A stretch of DNA of 22,587 bases. Source: Chloroflexota bacterium (lineage in GTDB: Bacteria > Chloroflexota > UBA5177 > JANWHV01). Positions 1 through 8,337 of this stretch are shown one piece after another. Below the pieces are notes generated by a model, which was not told where the DNA came from, did not search any database, and saw only the letters and a program-made list of their open reading frames with translations. Made by a program: the position numbers and the translations under genes. The stretch is taken from contig JANWHO010000170.1 of the NCBI GenBank assembly GCA_025450375.1, forward strand, positions 1 to 22,587, written 5' to 3'. Position 1 is the first letter of the stretch, and every line of letters starts with the position of its first letter.

Positions 1-842
1 AGCACGGTCCCCAGAATAATCGGGATATCCAACTGGTTGATCGCCGTAATCGCTTGCTGGCCGATGCCGGGCAGTCCGAATGCGTACTCGATGATAAAGA
101 CACCGCCCAGAAAGGTGCCGAGGTCGATGCCGATCTGGGTGATGATCGGCAGAATGGCGTTGGGGACGACATGGCGGAACAGGATCACCCTTTCCGACAG
201 GCCCTTGGCCCGCGCCATGCGGATATACGGCTGATCCAGGACGTCGAGGATCGTGGATCGGAACAGACGCGTATAGACTGCCGCGCCGCCGACCCCAAGG
301 GTGAACGAGGGGAGAATCAAGTAGATAATCGCCGGGCTTTGATAGCCGCCGATCGGGAACCACCCCGCCTTGAAGGCCAGGGTGAAGAGAAGAATCAGTC
401 CCAACCAGAACGGAGGAGCCGAGAGGCCGGCCAGCGAGAAGATGGTGGCCGCCCGATCGATAGCCGAGCCGCGCCTATAGGCCGAGATGATCCCGGTGGG
501 GAGGCCGATCAGCAATTCCACGATCACCCCGCCCACCGCCAATTGGCCGGTGACCGGGAAACGGGCCCAGACGGTAGGGAGAACCGGCAGGTTTTGCTGA
601 TAGGAATAACCGAAATCCAGATGGATAAGATGGCTGAGATACGTGGAATACTGCACCCAGAACGGCCTATCGAGCCCAAGCTGGTGGCGAATGTGCTGGA
701 CCACCTCCGCCGACGCATTGTTCCCCGCCAGACGGCGCGCTGGGTCGCCGGGCATCAAGTAGGTGAGCCCATAGGTAATTACCGAGACGCCCAGGAGCAC
801 CACCACGATCAGGACCAGGCGGCGAAGAATGAAACGAAGCAC
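1..842 (-). CDS. ABC transporter permease, DppB/OppB family (partial, runs off left edge)
   Basis: Inner-membrane permease of a peptide/nickel-type ABC importer. It would pair with the DppC-type permease encoded at 4306-5277. I translated it from a GTG at 842, preceded by an AAGGGA ribosome-binding site. The first 280 residues are visible and the C-terminus lies outside the window. The start is typical of the family: a hydrophobic first helix (FILRRLVLIVVVLLGVSVIT) followed by the LMPGDPA motif and then QLGLDRPFWVQY. Several further membrane segments follow. The ATPase-docking EAA-type loop reads YIRMARAKGL, with HVVPNAILPI after it, and the family motif EYAFGLPGIGQQ lies near the edge. It is the last visible gene of the operon, 74 nt downstream of the binding-protein gene, with a strong hairpin in the gap. 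Substrate cannot be read from the sequence. Confidence 0.93.
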   Translation of the reverse strand, partial: MLRFILRRLVLIVVVLLGVSVITYGLTYLMPGDPARRLAGNNASAEVVQHIRHQLGLDRPFWVQYSTYLSHLIHLDFGYSYQQNLPVLPTVWARFPVTGQLAVGGVIVELLIGLPTGIISAYRRGSAIDRAATIFSLAGLSAPPFWLGLILLFTLAFKAGWFPIGGYQSPAIIYLILPSFTLGVGGAAVYTRLFRSTILDVLDQPYIRMARAKGLSERVILFRHVVPNAILPIITQIGIDLGTFLGGVFIIEYAFGLPGIGQQAITAINQLDIPIILGTV

Positions 843-870
843 GGCGCGGTTCCCTTCACGGCCTGCCCGC

Positions 871-910
871 GAGCGGTACGAGGCGACGGGTACGCCGCCT
901 CGTACCGCTC
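871..910 (-). terminator. Strong intercistronic hairpin between binding-protein and permease genes
   Basis: A perfect inverted repeat: GAGCGGTACGAGGCG (871-885) and its exact complement (896-910), with a 10-nt loop. The 15-bp stem begins 7 nt after the stop codon of the upstream binding-protein gene. No T-run follows on the minus strand, so it is not a classical Rho-independent terminator. In binding-protein-dependent importers such hairpins often protect the mRNA 3' end or partly terminate, so the binding protein is made in excess over the permease. That role is inferred. Confidence 0.6.
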
Positions 911-916
911 TCGCGG

Positions 917-2554
917 TCAGGACTTGGTGTAGTCGGCGAAGACCAGGGTCCAGACGTTGTGGAGGTAGAAGTTATGGAGATTCGCGGACGGCAAGGCATA
1001 GTAGACGGAGTTGAAAATCGGATCCACCGGCGCGTCTTGCATTACCATCTTGTCCAGGGCCGCATAACCGGCCAGGCGCGCCTGCTGGTCAGTCATGTGC
1101 TTGAGCTTGGCCGCATAGGCGTCGACCTTGTGGTTGCAGTAGAAGGGGAGATTAAAGGTGCCGGGGACGGCCGAGGCGCAACTCAGAATGGGCTCGAAGA
1201 AGTCGTTGGGATCGGGAAAATCCTGGTACCAGGCAGTCCAACTGATCGGGGCCTTGCCGCGGGACATGACAATGCCCTGCCAGGTGGGCTCCGCCAGAGA
1301 CCGTAAGGTGGCCTGGATCCCGATCTGGCTCAGTTGCTGGACAATCCCCTCCGAGATGCGGGGATCGTCACCAAGGTTATCAGTGTAGAAGGTAGTACTG
1401 AAGCCATGCGGATACCCGGCCTGGGCGAGCAGTTGCCTGGCCTTGGCCGGATTATAGGGGTAGAGGTTGAAGGCTTTATAGCCGCCCATGTTCGGGGGAA
1501 TAAAGTTGTTGGTCACCGAGCCGCGGCCATTGACCAGCCGGAGCAGGGCCGGCTTGTTGACCGCATACTCCACCGCCTGGCGGACCAGCAGGTTATCGAA
1601 CGGTTTCATCTGGGTATTCATGGCAATGTATTGATCGGCCACCTGCACTTGCTTGATCGCCCGCTTGCTGAGCATGGGGTCACTCAGCATGTTGAGGAAT
1701 TCCGCCGGCGGGACTGGCGTGGGGAAATCGCCGTCGAGATCGGCTTCCCCTTTGACAATCCTCAAGTACGAGGTCGAGGTGCTGACCCCGATGTCGGCCT
1801 CGATCGTATTGATATGCGCCTTGTGAGCGCCGAAGTAATTCGGGTTCTTGACCAGGATAATCTTTACCCCAGGGATTCGGCTCTGGAGCATGTACGGCCC
1901 GGTGCCCATCGGATGCAACGCATCGTAGCTCTTCCCGTACTTGGCGATCTGGTTCTTGTCCACCACCGAGCCAAAGGGCATGGCCAGCACGTTGAGGAAC
2001 CCCGTGTACGGGCTGTTGAGGTCGATCTCCAGGCCCCACTGCCCGAGCGCCTTGATTCCGCTCGCACTCGCGGCCTTCCCGTTCGCGTACGCCTGGGCGC
2101 CTACGATGTCCAGCCAGAATGCCTGAGCCCCAGCCGCGGTTTTGGGATTGATGATCCGGTTGAACGAGTACACCCAGTCAGCCGAGGTGGCGAGCCGACC
2201 ATTCCAGAAGTGAACATCGTGACGCAGCTTGAAGATGTACGTCTTGCCCCCGTTGGTGATCGTGGGCATGGCTGCCGCCGCGTCCGGTATCAGGGTATCG
2301 CCGCTTCCGTGCGAGGTGTCGTAGCCGATCAACTGGTCATACAGCGCGTGCGTGAGAGGATAGCACTGCGTGTCGTAGCAAAGGCCGGAATCGAGATGGC
2401 TGATATCAGACTGGTAATCGATAATGAGGGTGTTCGGGTCGCTATGGGCCGGCGCGGCCCTCGTCTCGCGAGGAGCGCCCTGCAGAGCCAGCGCCCCCAG
2501 CAGGACGAATGCCGCCAACCCGGATCCGACCGCGCGCCGTGTGCTTTTCTCCAT
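917..2554 (-). CDS. ABC transporter substrate-binding protein, family 5 (second of a tandem pair)
   Basis: Extracytoplasmic binding protein of the peptide/nickel/oligopeptide family (SBP_bac_5), 545 residues, a normal length. The ATG start has a good GGGAGGG site 9 nt upstream. The N-terminus is a Sec-type signal (KSTRR, a hydrophobic stretch, then an Ala-rich end near residue 34) with no lipobox cysteine. Family features include the early LIIDYQSDISHLD strand, the FKLRHDVHFWNGR block (HFWNG matches the family's F.dG motif) and MGTGPYML. It has cysteines at 59 and 64 and another pair after FEPILS, so disulfides are possible. It closely resembles the neighbouring 2590-4203 product over its whole length, including the cysteine positions, so the pair looks like a tandem duplication. 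Ligand unknown. A peptide or similar small hydrophilic molecule is the family expectation. Confidence 0.93.
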   Translation of the reverse strand: MEKSTRRAVGSGLAAFVLLGALALQGAPRETRAAPAHSDPNTLIIDYQSDISHLDSGLCYDTQCYPLTHALYDQLIGYDTSHGSGDTLIPDAAAAMPTITNGGKTYIFKLRHDVHFWNGRLATSADWVYSFNRIINPKTAAGAQAFWLDIVGAQAYANGKAASASGIKALGQWGLEIDLNSPYTGFLNVLAMPFGSVVDKNQIAKYGKSYDALHPMGTGPYMLQSRIPGVKIILVKNPNYFGAHKAHINTIEADIGVSTSTSYLRIVKGEADLDGDFPTPVPPAEFLNMLSDPMLSKRAIKQVQVADQYIAMNTQMKPFDNLLVRQAVEYAVNKPALLRLVNGRGSVTNNFIPPNMGGYKAFNLYPYNPAKARQLLAQAGYPHGFSTTFYTDNLGDDPRISEGIVQQLSQIGIQATLRSLAEPTWQGIVMSRGKAPISWTAWYQDFPDPNDFFEPILSCASAVPGTFNLPFYCNHKVDAYAAKLKHMTDQQARLAGYAALDKMVMQDAPVDPIFNSVYYALPSANLHNFYLHNVWTLVFADYTKS

Positions 2555-2589
2555 GGATGAATCCCTCCCGTGCTACATGAACCTGATAA

Positions 2590-4203
2590 TCAGACCTTCG
2601 CGTAATCCTGATAGACGTAGAACCACACCAGATTGAAGTAGAAATCCCTGACATGAGTCGAGGGCAACACATAGAACACGGGGGTCAGCAAGGGCACCCA
2701 GGGCGCCTCCCGCATGATCATCCGATCGAGGGCGGGATAAGCAGCCAGACGGGCCTTCTGATCGGTCATTCCCTTGAGCCGTCGGGCGAGGGCGTCTACC
2801 TTTGGGTCGCAGAACCACGAGGCATTCTGTGAACCGGTGACCGCCGAGGCGCAACTGAGAACAGGCTCGACGAAGTCGTTTGGATCGGGGAAGTCCTCAT
2901 ACCAACCATTCAGGCCGATCGGCACCTTGTTTTTGGTCCCGTAGAGGGTCTGGAATGTGTTAGCATCCAGTACCCGCAGATTGGCCTTGACCCCGATCTG
3001 GCCCAGTTGTTGCACGATCGACTCGGACAAACGGGCGTCGTCCGTGGTGTTGTCGGTGTAGAAGGTAGTGCTGAAGCCGTTGGGGAATCCCGCCTTGGCC
3101 AAAAGCCCCTTCGCCGCCTGGACGTTGTAGGGATACAGGTCGAACTTGCCGTAGCCCGGCATGAGGGGCGGCTCGATGGTCGTCGCCGGTACCCCGCGGC
3201 CGTTCACCAATCGGGAAAGAGTGCTCCGGTTGATCGCCATGTTGATCGCGCGCCGGACCAGCACGTTGTTGAACGGGGCCATGTTGACGTTGAAAAAGAT
3301 ATACTCGGTGGCGATCTGCTGCGCCTTGTAGAGGCGTTTTCCCAGGACTGGATCATTGAGCACGTTCAGAAAATCCGCCGAGGGGATGGTAGTGGGAAAG
3401 TCGCCGTCCAGGTCGGCCTGCCCCTTCTCGATCCGGAGCAACGCGGTCGCGGTAGACACCCCAATGTCGGCTCGAATGGTCTGCACCTTCCCCACATTGG
3501 GGAGGAAGTAATGGGGATTCCGCGTCAGGATCAGCGTCTGGCCGGGGATATGTTGCTGGAACATATACGGCCCAGTGCCCATGGGATGCAGGGCATCGTA
3601 GGACTTGCCGTATTTGGTGATCTGACTCTTATCCACCACGGAGCCGAAGGGCATGGCCAGCACGTTCAGAAATGACGAGTCCGGAGCTACCAGGTCAATT
3701 TCCAGCCCGAAGGAGCCGTGAGTCTTGAGACCCGAGACATGCGCGGCCTTCCCATTGGCGAAGGCGTCCGCGCCCACGATATTCAGCCAGAAGCTCTGCC
3801 CGCCCGACTGTGTCTTGGGATTGATAATGCGCTCGAAAGAGTAGATCCAATCTGTCGACGTGGCGAGTTTCCCGTTCCAGAACCGCACGTCGTTCCGCAA
3901 CTTGAAGGTGTAGGTCTTCCCTCCGTTGCTGATCGCGGGCATGGCGGCGGCGGCATCGGGGATGATGTTGTTGGTGGCGCCCTTATAGTCCACCAGGCGG
4001 TCGAACATTGCCTTGGCGAAGGGATAGCATGTATTGTCGTAGCAGAGCGCGGTATCTAGGTGAGCGATGTCGTCTTGAAACTCCACGATCAGGGTGCCGC
4101 TGGCCCGCGCGGGCGCGGCATGAGTTGAGTGACTCGCCGCCGGAAAAATCAGGGCGCCGGCCAAGAGCGCGGCCAGCATCCGATGTCTCGCGTGAGTAGG
4201 CAT
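2590..4203 (-). CDS. ABC transporter substrate-binding protein, family 5 (first of a tandem pair)
   Basis: Family-5 solute-binding protein, 537 residues from the ATG at 4203. I chose this start because AAGGAGG and GGAAGAG lie just upstream and the protein then begins with a clean signal peptide (HARHRMLAALLAGALIFPAA). The frame stays open to an ATG at 4281, but that would put 26 non-signal residues in front. There is no lipobox cysteine. The mature part starts LIVEFQDDIAHLDTALCYDN and has FKLRNDVRFWNGK and MGTGPYMF. Like its neighbour it has the CYDNTC pair and a second pair (LSCASAV, then WFC). It lies 102 nt after the DppC-type permease and 35 nt before the second binding-protein gene. Divergence between the copies is spread along the length, so they may bind different ligands or differ in affinity. 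That is inference. Confidence 0.93.
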   Translation of the reverse strand: MPTHARHRMLAALLAGALIFPAASHSTHAAPARASGTLIVEFQDDIAHLDTALCYDNTCYPFAKAMFDRLVDYKGATNNIIPDAAAAMPAISNGGKTYTFKLRNDVRFWNGKLATSTDWIYSFERIINPKTQSGGQSFWLNIVGADAFANGKAAHVSGLKTHGSFGLEIDLVAPDSSFLNVLAMPFGSVVDKSQITKYGKSYDALHPMGTGPYMFQQHIPGQTLILTRNPHYFLPNVGKVQTIRADIGVSTATALLRIEKGQADLDGDFPTTIPSADFLNVLNDPVLGKRLYKAQQIATEYIFFNVNMAPFNNVLVRRAINMAINRSTLSRLVNGRGVPATTIEPPLMPGYGKFDLYPYNVQAAKGLLAKAGFPNGFSTTFYTDNTTDDARLSESIVQQLGQIGVKANLRVLDANTFQTLYGTKNKVPIGLNGWYEDFPDPNDFVEPVLSCASAVTGSQNASWFCDPKVDALARRLKGMTDQKARLAAYPALDRMIMREAPWVPLLTPVFYVLPSTHVRDFYFNLVWFYVYQDYAKV

Positions 4204-4305
4204 ATCTCTTCCGTTCCTCCTTGGCAATGGTCCGGCGCCGGTCAACGCGACACCCTTAATCCCATGAAAACTGCCGGTCATGTGGGGAGATCCTGACGCT
4301 CTCCT

Positions 4306-5277
4306 TCAATGGCCGCCGCTCTGCATGGGATCGAGGGTGTCGCGCAACCAGTCACCGAGCAGGTTGAACCCCAAAACGGTGGCCATGATTGCTACCCCTG
4401 GAAAGACCATCATCCAGGGATCCGAATGGTAGTAGTTCTGCGCCTCGTTGATCATGTTGCCCCAGGTTGGGGTGGGCAGCGGCACCCCGATCCCCACGAA
4501 GCTGAGCGACGCTTCCACCAGCACCGTGGTCGCCACTCCCAGAGTCGTGTAGACAATGATCACCGACAGAAGGTGCGGCATGATGTAGAGCCAGAGGATC
4601 CGCGGCCCGGTGGCCCCGAGCGCCCGCGCCGCCTCCACGAACTCGCGCTCCTTGAGTGAGAGCACCATCCCATGAATAATCCGGGCCGTAGTAGTCCAAT
4701 AGAGAATAGCAATCACCAGGATGATGTTTTGCAGGCTGGGACTGGTGATCGCGATCAAGGCAATCGCGAACAGCAGCACCGGGAAGGCCATCATGGTGTC
4801 GGTAAACCGCATCAGCACCATATCGACCCACCCGCCCGCGTAGGCGGCGATGGCGCCAATCGCCACCCCAATGATCATGGCCAGGCCATTGGCCATCACT
4901 CCAATGATCAACGAGACTCGGGCCCCGTAGATCAGCCGGCTGAGGAGATCGCGGCCCAAATCATCGGTTCCCAACATGTAGGGATGACCGGGTGGGAGTG
5001 GCGCCCCCATGGCGGTCAGGCCATCGTTGAACTGATTGTTCGGGTCAAACGGCGCGAGCAAGGGCGCGAATGCCGAGACCAACACAAAGGCCAGCACAAT
5101 CACCGCCCCCACCAGCGCTACCTTATCGCGCCGGAGGCTGTCCCACATGCGGCGCCATACGCCGGGATCCGGCTCGGCGGATTGTGTTGGATCGAACGAT
5201 CCCACGGCGGGAACGGGAATCCTGGGATCCGCTTCCATCTCTATCATCTTCCTCCTTTCCCGCCTACTGACTCTCAT
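4306..5277 (-). CDS. ABC transporter permease, DppC/OppC family
   Basis: Inner-membrane permease of the same importer, 323 residues. After a charged cytoplasmic N-terminus comes the first helix (VALVGAVIVLAFVLVSAFAPLLAPFDP). Then come the family motif HPYMLGTDDLGRDLLSRLIYGARVSL, several membrane helices, and the EAA loop EFVEAARALGATGPRILWLYIMP, which docks on the ATPase. SLSFVGIGVPLPTPTWGNMI near the C-terminus is a DppC hallmark. The ATG at 5277 overlaps the stop of the preceding ATPase gene as ATGA, a sign of translational coupling. A second possible start 10 codons in follows a strong AAAGGAGG, but its spacing is only about 3 nt. Confidence 0.95.
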   Translation of the reverse strand: MRVSRRERRKMIEMEADPRIPVPAVGSFDPTQSAEPDPGVWRRMWDSLRRDKVALVGAVIVLAFVLVSAFAPLLAPFDPNNQFNDGLTAMGAPLPPGHPYMLGTDDLGRDLLSRLIYGARVSLIIGVMANGLAMIIGVAIGAIAAYAGGWVDMVLMRFTDTMMAFPVLLFAIALIAITSPSLQNIILVIAILYWTTTARIIHGMVLSLKEREFVEAARALGATGPRILWLYIMPHLLSVIIVYTTLGVATTVLVEASLSFVGIGVPLPTPTWGNMINEAQNYYHSDPWMMVFPGVAIMATVLGFNLLGDWLRDTLDPMQSGGH

Positions 5278-6407
5278 ACGCTCCCGACCGGCTCTTGCGA
5301 GCGGGCCAGGATTACCTGCTCGGCCCCACCGCTATTGTCCTTGATCAGCGGTTCCCCCGCGTAGTGGCAGGCCACCCAGTGCCGTGGCGCGTATTGGCGC
5401 CATTCCGGCACCTCCAGGGCACATCGCTCGCGCGCGATGGGGCAGCGGGTGTGGAAGACGCATCCCGAGGGCGGCGACACCGGCGACGGCACGTCACCTT
5501 CGAGAATGACGCGCTGGCGCGTGTCCTCAATATCCGGGTCCGGCACCGGTACGGCGGAGATCAGCGACCGGGTGTAAGGGTGCAACGGCTGGTCGTACAG
5601 CTGCTGGTTGGGCGACAGTTCCATGAACTTGCCCAGGTACATCACCGCTACCCGATCACAGATGTGGCGCACCACCGCCAGGTCGTGCGCGATAAACAGG
5701 TAGGTTAAGCGGAACTCACCCTGCAGATCCTCCAACAGGTTGATGATCTGAGCCCGAATTGATACGTCAAGGGCGGAGATCGGCTCGTCACAGACAATGA
5801 ACTCTGGTCGGACCGCCAGGGCCCGCGCGATCCCGATCCGCTGGCGCTGGCCACCGGAAAACTCATGCGGGTAGCGGCTGGCGAACCGCGGATCAAGGCC
5901 CACGATCTCCAGGAGTTCCGCCACCCGGTTGCTTCGGGCCCGCCCCGATGCCAGGTGGTGGATGGCCAGGGCATCGCCGATAATCGACCGCACGCGCATC
6001 CGGCTACTGACCGAGGCATAGGCATCCTGGAACACAATTTGCAGCTTCTGGCGAAGCTTCCGCATTTCCCCTTCCGATACCTTGGTCAGATCGCGCCCGT
6101 CGTACCACACACTCCCCGACGTAGCCCGGATCAGGCGGATAATCGTGCGCCCAGTCGTGCTCTTCCCGCACCCGGATTCGCCGACCAGGCCGAGCGTTTC
6201 GCCCTTATGAATGTCGAAGGTCAGGCCATCTACCGCTTTGACCGAGCCGCGGCGGCCCAGAAGGCCCTGGCGGCTGGTGGGAAAGTAGGTCCGCAACTCC
6301 TGGGCGCGGATGAGCGGCTGGGGCTCGGCGCCATTCCCATGACTCTCCACCTCAGGCCGCGTCCACGCGCGTAATGTCGTGGTGGCAGGCGATGCGGTGT
6401 CCCCCAC
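5274..6407 (-). CDS. ABC transporter ATP-binding protein, DppF/OppF family
   Basis: Cytoplasmic ATPase subunit, 377 residues from a GTG at 6407. Walker A is GESGCGKST (about residues 76-84), the signature is [16 protein letters not shown], Walker B is [12 protein letters not shown] and the switch histidine is in FIAHDL. The C-terminal peptide-transporter extension carries the four-cysteine pattern [16 protein letters not shown]...ACHY. Related subunits bind a [4Fe-4S] cluster through such cysteines. The GTG at 6407 overlaps the end of the previous gene by 56 bp and has GAGGA upstream. A GTG at 6350, one base after the previous stop, is an alternative that removes 19 non-conserved residues. 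Its stop overlaps the DppC-type permease start by 4 bp. Confidence 0.94.
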   Translation of the reverse strand: MGDTASPATTTLRAWTRPEVESHGNGAEPQPLIRAQELRTYFPTSRQGLLGRRGSVKAVDGLTFDIHKGETLGLVGESGCGKSTTGRTIIRLIRATSGSVWYDGRDLTKVSEGEMRKLRQKLQIVFQDAYASVSSRMRVRSIIGDALAIHHLASGRARSNRVAELLEIVGLDPRFASRYPHEFSGGQRQRIGIARALAVRPEFIVCDEPISALDVSIRAQIINLLEDLQGEFRLTYLFIAHDLAVVRHICDRVAVMYLGKFMELSPNQQLYDQPLHPYTRSLISAVPVPDPDIEDTRQRVILEGDVPSPVSPPSGCVFHTRCPIARERCALEVPEWRQYAPRHWVACHYAGEPLIKDNSGGAEQVILARSQEPVGSV

Positions 6408-7344
6408 TGATGGTCCTCAGCTCGGGAGTCTGCCGGCGGCAGACTTCGGTGACGAAGGGGCAGCGAGCCTGAAACGAGCACCCCACGGGTAGTTGAGCCA
6501 GGTCCGGCGGCACGCCCTCGATCTGGGGCAGCCGCTCGGCCCGCTCGCGGTCCAGCCGTGGGACGGAACGCAAAAGCCCCACCGTATATGGATGACGAGG
6601 TGAATAAAAGATGTCCCGCCGCGACGCCTCCTCGACAATGGAACCGGCGTACATCACCAACACCCGGTCGCACATTCCGGCCACCACCCCCAAATCGTGG
6701 GTGATCAGCATCACGGCCGTATTCCGCTCGCGCATGATCGACCGCATCAGCTCGAGGATCTGCGCCTGGATGGTCACATCCAGGGCGGTCGTTGGTTCGT
6801 CGGCCAGGATAAGCGCCGGGTTGCAGGATAGCGCGATCGCGATCACCACCCGCTGGCGCATCCCCCCGCTCAGTTGATGCGGATAGTCGTGTACGCGTCG
6901 CTCCGCAGCCGGAATCCCGACCAAACGGAGCATCTCGATTGCCCGATCAAGGGCCTCTTTCTTCCCCAGTTTGAGATGGAGACGGAGCCCTTCGGTCATC
7001 TGGCGGCGAATGCGCAGCATGGGGTTCAGGGAGGTCATGGGATCTTGAAAGACCATGCTGATGTCTTTTCCCCGAAGGTCGCGCAGCTTGGCGCCGGAAA
7101 AGTCGAGGAGATTCTCCCCGCGGAACCGAATCGCGTTGGCGGCTACCTTGCCGGGAGGTTCCGGAATCAGGCGCATCAGCGAAAGCGCGGTGACGCTTTT
7201 TCCGCACCCTGATTCACCTACCACGCCCACGATTTCGCCTGGGTCTATGTGAAAGCTGATTCCGTTCACGGCGGTAACTGGGCCGCGCACCGACCTGAAG
7301 GTCGTGGTCAGGCCCTCTACTTCAAGAAGATGCTCGCCCGTAAT
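6352..7344 (-). CDS. ABC transporter ATP-binding protein, DppD/OppD family (start codon probably non-standard)
   Basis: Cytoplasmic ATPase, first gene of the importer operon. It has Walker [10 protein letters not shown], signature [16 protein letters not shown], Walker [13 protein letters not shown], the ITHDL switch region and the C-terminal cysteine extension ([15 protein letters not shown]...ACHH), as in its partner. The first ATG/GTG/TTG in frame is a GTG at 7290, but that falls inside the conserved first strand. Upstream codons read [21 protein letters not shown], a normal family N-terminus. The frame stays open with no standard start up to the promoter at 7437-7465. I place the start at ATT (7344), or the next codon ACG (7341), just after TAAGGA. 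This gives about 330 residues, the usual length. If only GTG 7290 is used, the protein lacks 18 residues. A sequencing error is also possible. Confidence 0.9.
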   Translation of the reverse strand: MTGEHLLEVEGLTTTFRSVRGPVTAVNGISFHIDPGEIVGVVGESGCGKSVTALSLMRLIPEPPGKVAANAIRFRGENLLDFSGAKLRDLRGKDISMVFQDPMTSLNPMLRIRRQMTEGLRLHLKLGKKEALDRAIEMLRLVGIPAAERRVHDYPHQLSGGMRQRVVIAIALSCNPALILADEPTTALDVTIQAQILELMRSIMRERNTAVMLITHDLGVVAGMCDRVLVMYAGSIVEEASRRDIFYSPRHPYTVGLLRSVPRLDRERAERLPQIEGVPPDLAQLPVGCSFQARCPFVTEVCRRQTPELRTISGGHRIACHHDITRVDAA

Positions 7345-7436
7345 TGTATCCTTACCTGGTTGATGGATCAGCGGCGCCGAACCGCGCGCACCCGGCCGTT
7401 CCCGTGATGGTTCCGCTCCACTGATGCTGGTTGTGG

Positions 7437-7465
7437 AGTGTACGGAGCCGGTTACACCCTGTCAA
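7437..7465 (-). promoter_or_regulatory. Predicted sigma-70-type promoter of the ABC importer operon
   Basis: On the minus strand a perfect -35 TTGACA (7465-7460) is separated by exactly 17 nt from a -10 TACACT (7442-7437). Transcription would start near 7430, leaving a leader of about 85 nt before the first ATPase. It lies between the stop of the upstream membrane-protein gene and the operon. I recognise no riboswitch in the leader. Confidence 0.7.
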
Positions 7466-7526
7466 GCGATTATTGTACCCGCGTCGGAATGGCCAAATCC
7501 CTTTTGACGTGCTTAATCGAGCCTCT

Positions 7527-7542
7527 AGACCATGCGTGGTCT
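7527..7542 (-). terminator. Short hairpin directly after a stop codon
   Basis: AGACCA, loop TGCG, TGGTCT: a 6-bp stem that abuts the TAG stop (7543-7545) of the membrane-protein gene on the minus strand. There is no T-run, so termination is only possible. It separates that gene from the importer promoter. Confidence 0.3.
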
Positions 7543-8337
7543 CTACGGTTCAGCCGTGTCGGCGCCAGGGGTCGAACTCAGTCCCAGCATCGATCCGACG
7601 AGCGCCCCGAGACTTGCCCCCAACACGGCCCCCGCGAGGCTCAACTCGCCCGAACCGGTAATCAGGTTGGCACTGACATCGATTGCCTGGGTCGGATAGA
7701 CGCTCTGCCCCAGGATACTGCCAAGGATCGCCCCAGCGGCCAATCCGATCAGAATCCCGATGGCCCCGTTGCGCTCGGCCCCCTGCATGGCGGCACGTTG
7801 GTGCAACTCCCCGGGTCTGGCCCCTTCATCCTCTTCATCGAAGCCAGCATGAATACTCTGACCGTAGATTGTCCCCAGTACCATTCCGTAGGCGGCGTGC
7901 AAGATGAAGTTGCCGATCACGGGCAGGGGGCCGGCGTGGAGGGTGCTCCCGAAATAGCCGCCGCCCAGACTGGGAAGAAAGACCACGATCGAAAGGAGAA
8001 AAGGCAGCAGGGAGAAGAGGAGCCCTTCCAGCCACCCTGGCCCTCGCAGCAGCGGCTCGAACACATAGGCGTAGACAATCGCCCACACCAGGCCAAAGGT
8101 CAGATACAACGCCGCGGCGACGAAGAGGTAGCTCTGGGTCGTATTGGTGATCCGATTGTGGGCTAGGCCATAGAACCACTGGGCCAGGAAGCTGCCCGAA
8201 CTGGAGCCCGCGTTCGAGGCCACGACGAACCCCACCAGCAAGACCAGTCCCATGCAGATGGTCGCGATGAACCCGGAAAGAATCGCATGAGGCGTCCAGC
8301 GACGGCTGCGCGCCTCGAGCTTGATTGCTGTTGACAC
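7543..8337 (-). CDS. Polytopic membrane protein of unknown function (YagU/DUF6789-like features)
   Basis: A 264-residue membrane protein from GTG 8337, which has GGGAGG 6 nt upstream. The frame is open to 8427, but the extra 30 residues are not hydrophobic and lack a ribosome site. I count six probable helices: ILSGFIATICMGLVLLVGFV, YLFVAAALYLTFGLVWAIVYAY, LLFSLLPFLLSIVVFL, IGNFILHAAYGMVLGTIYG, and after an acidic loop (FDEEDEG) two glycine-rich helices (GAIGILIGLAAGAILGSILG; LAGAVLGASLGALVGSMLG). The last two look like glycine-zipper segments. The helix with HAAYGMVLGTIYG recalls YagU/DUF6789-type proteins, but the match is from memory and weak. It is divergent from the antiporter gene at 8637 and shares an intergenic region of about 300 nt with it. 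No function is claimed. Confidence 0.75.
   Translation of the reverse strand: MSTAIKLEARSRRWTPHAILSGFIATICMGLVLLVGFVVASNAGSSSGSFLAQWFYGLAHNRITNTTQSYLFVAAALYLTFGLVWAIVYAYVFEPLLRGPGWLEGLLFSLLPFLLSIVVFLPSLGGGYFGSTLHAGPLPVIGNFILHAAYGMVLGTIYGQSIHAGFDEEDEGARPGELHQRAAMQGAERNGAIGILIGLAAGAILGSILGQSVYPTQAIDVSANLITGSGELSLAGAVLGASLGALVGSMLGLSSTPGADTAEP

Noticed and set aside
54..932. Long plus-strand open frame of 292 codons
   Set aside because: It is antisense to a clear DppB-type permease; its translation is low-complexity Arg/Asp/Gln-rich, typical of GC-driven shadow frames.
1334..2560. Plus-strand open frame of 408 codons
   Set aside because: It is antisense to the 917-2554 binding protein, which has clear family motifs, a signal peptide and a ribosome site. 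The plus frame has none.
4204..4305. CCGGCGCCGG palindrome between permease and binding-protein genes
   Set aside because: A 10-bp GC palindrome without a loop or a T-run is common in such GC-rich sequence; no function is supported.
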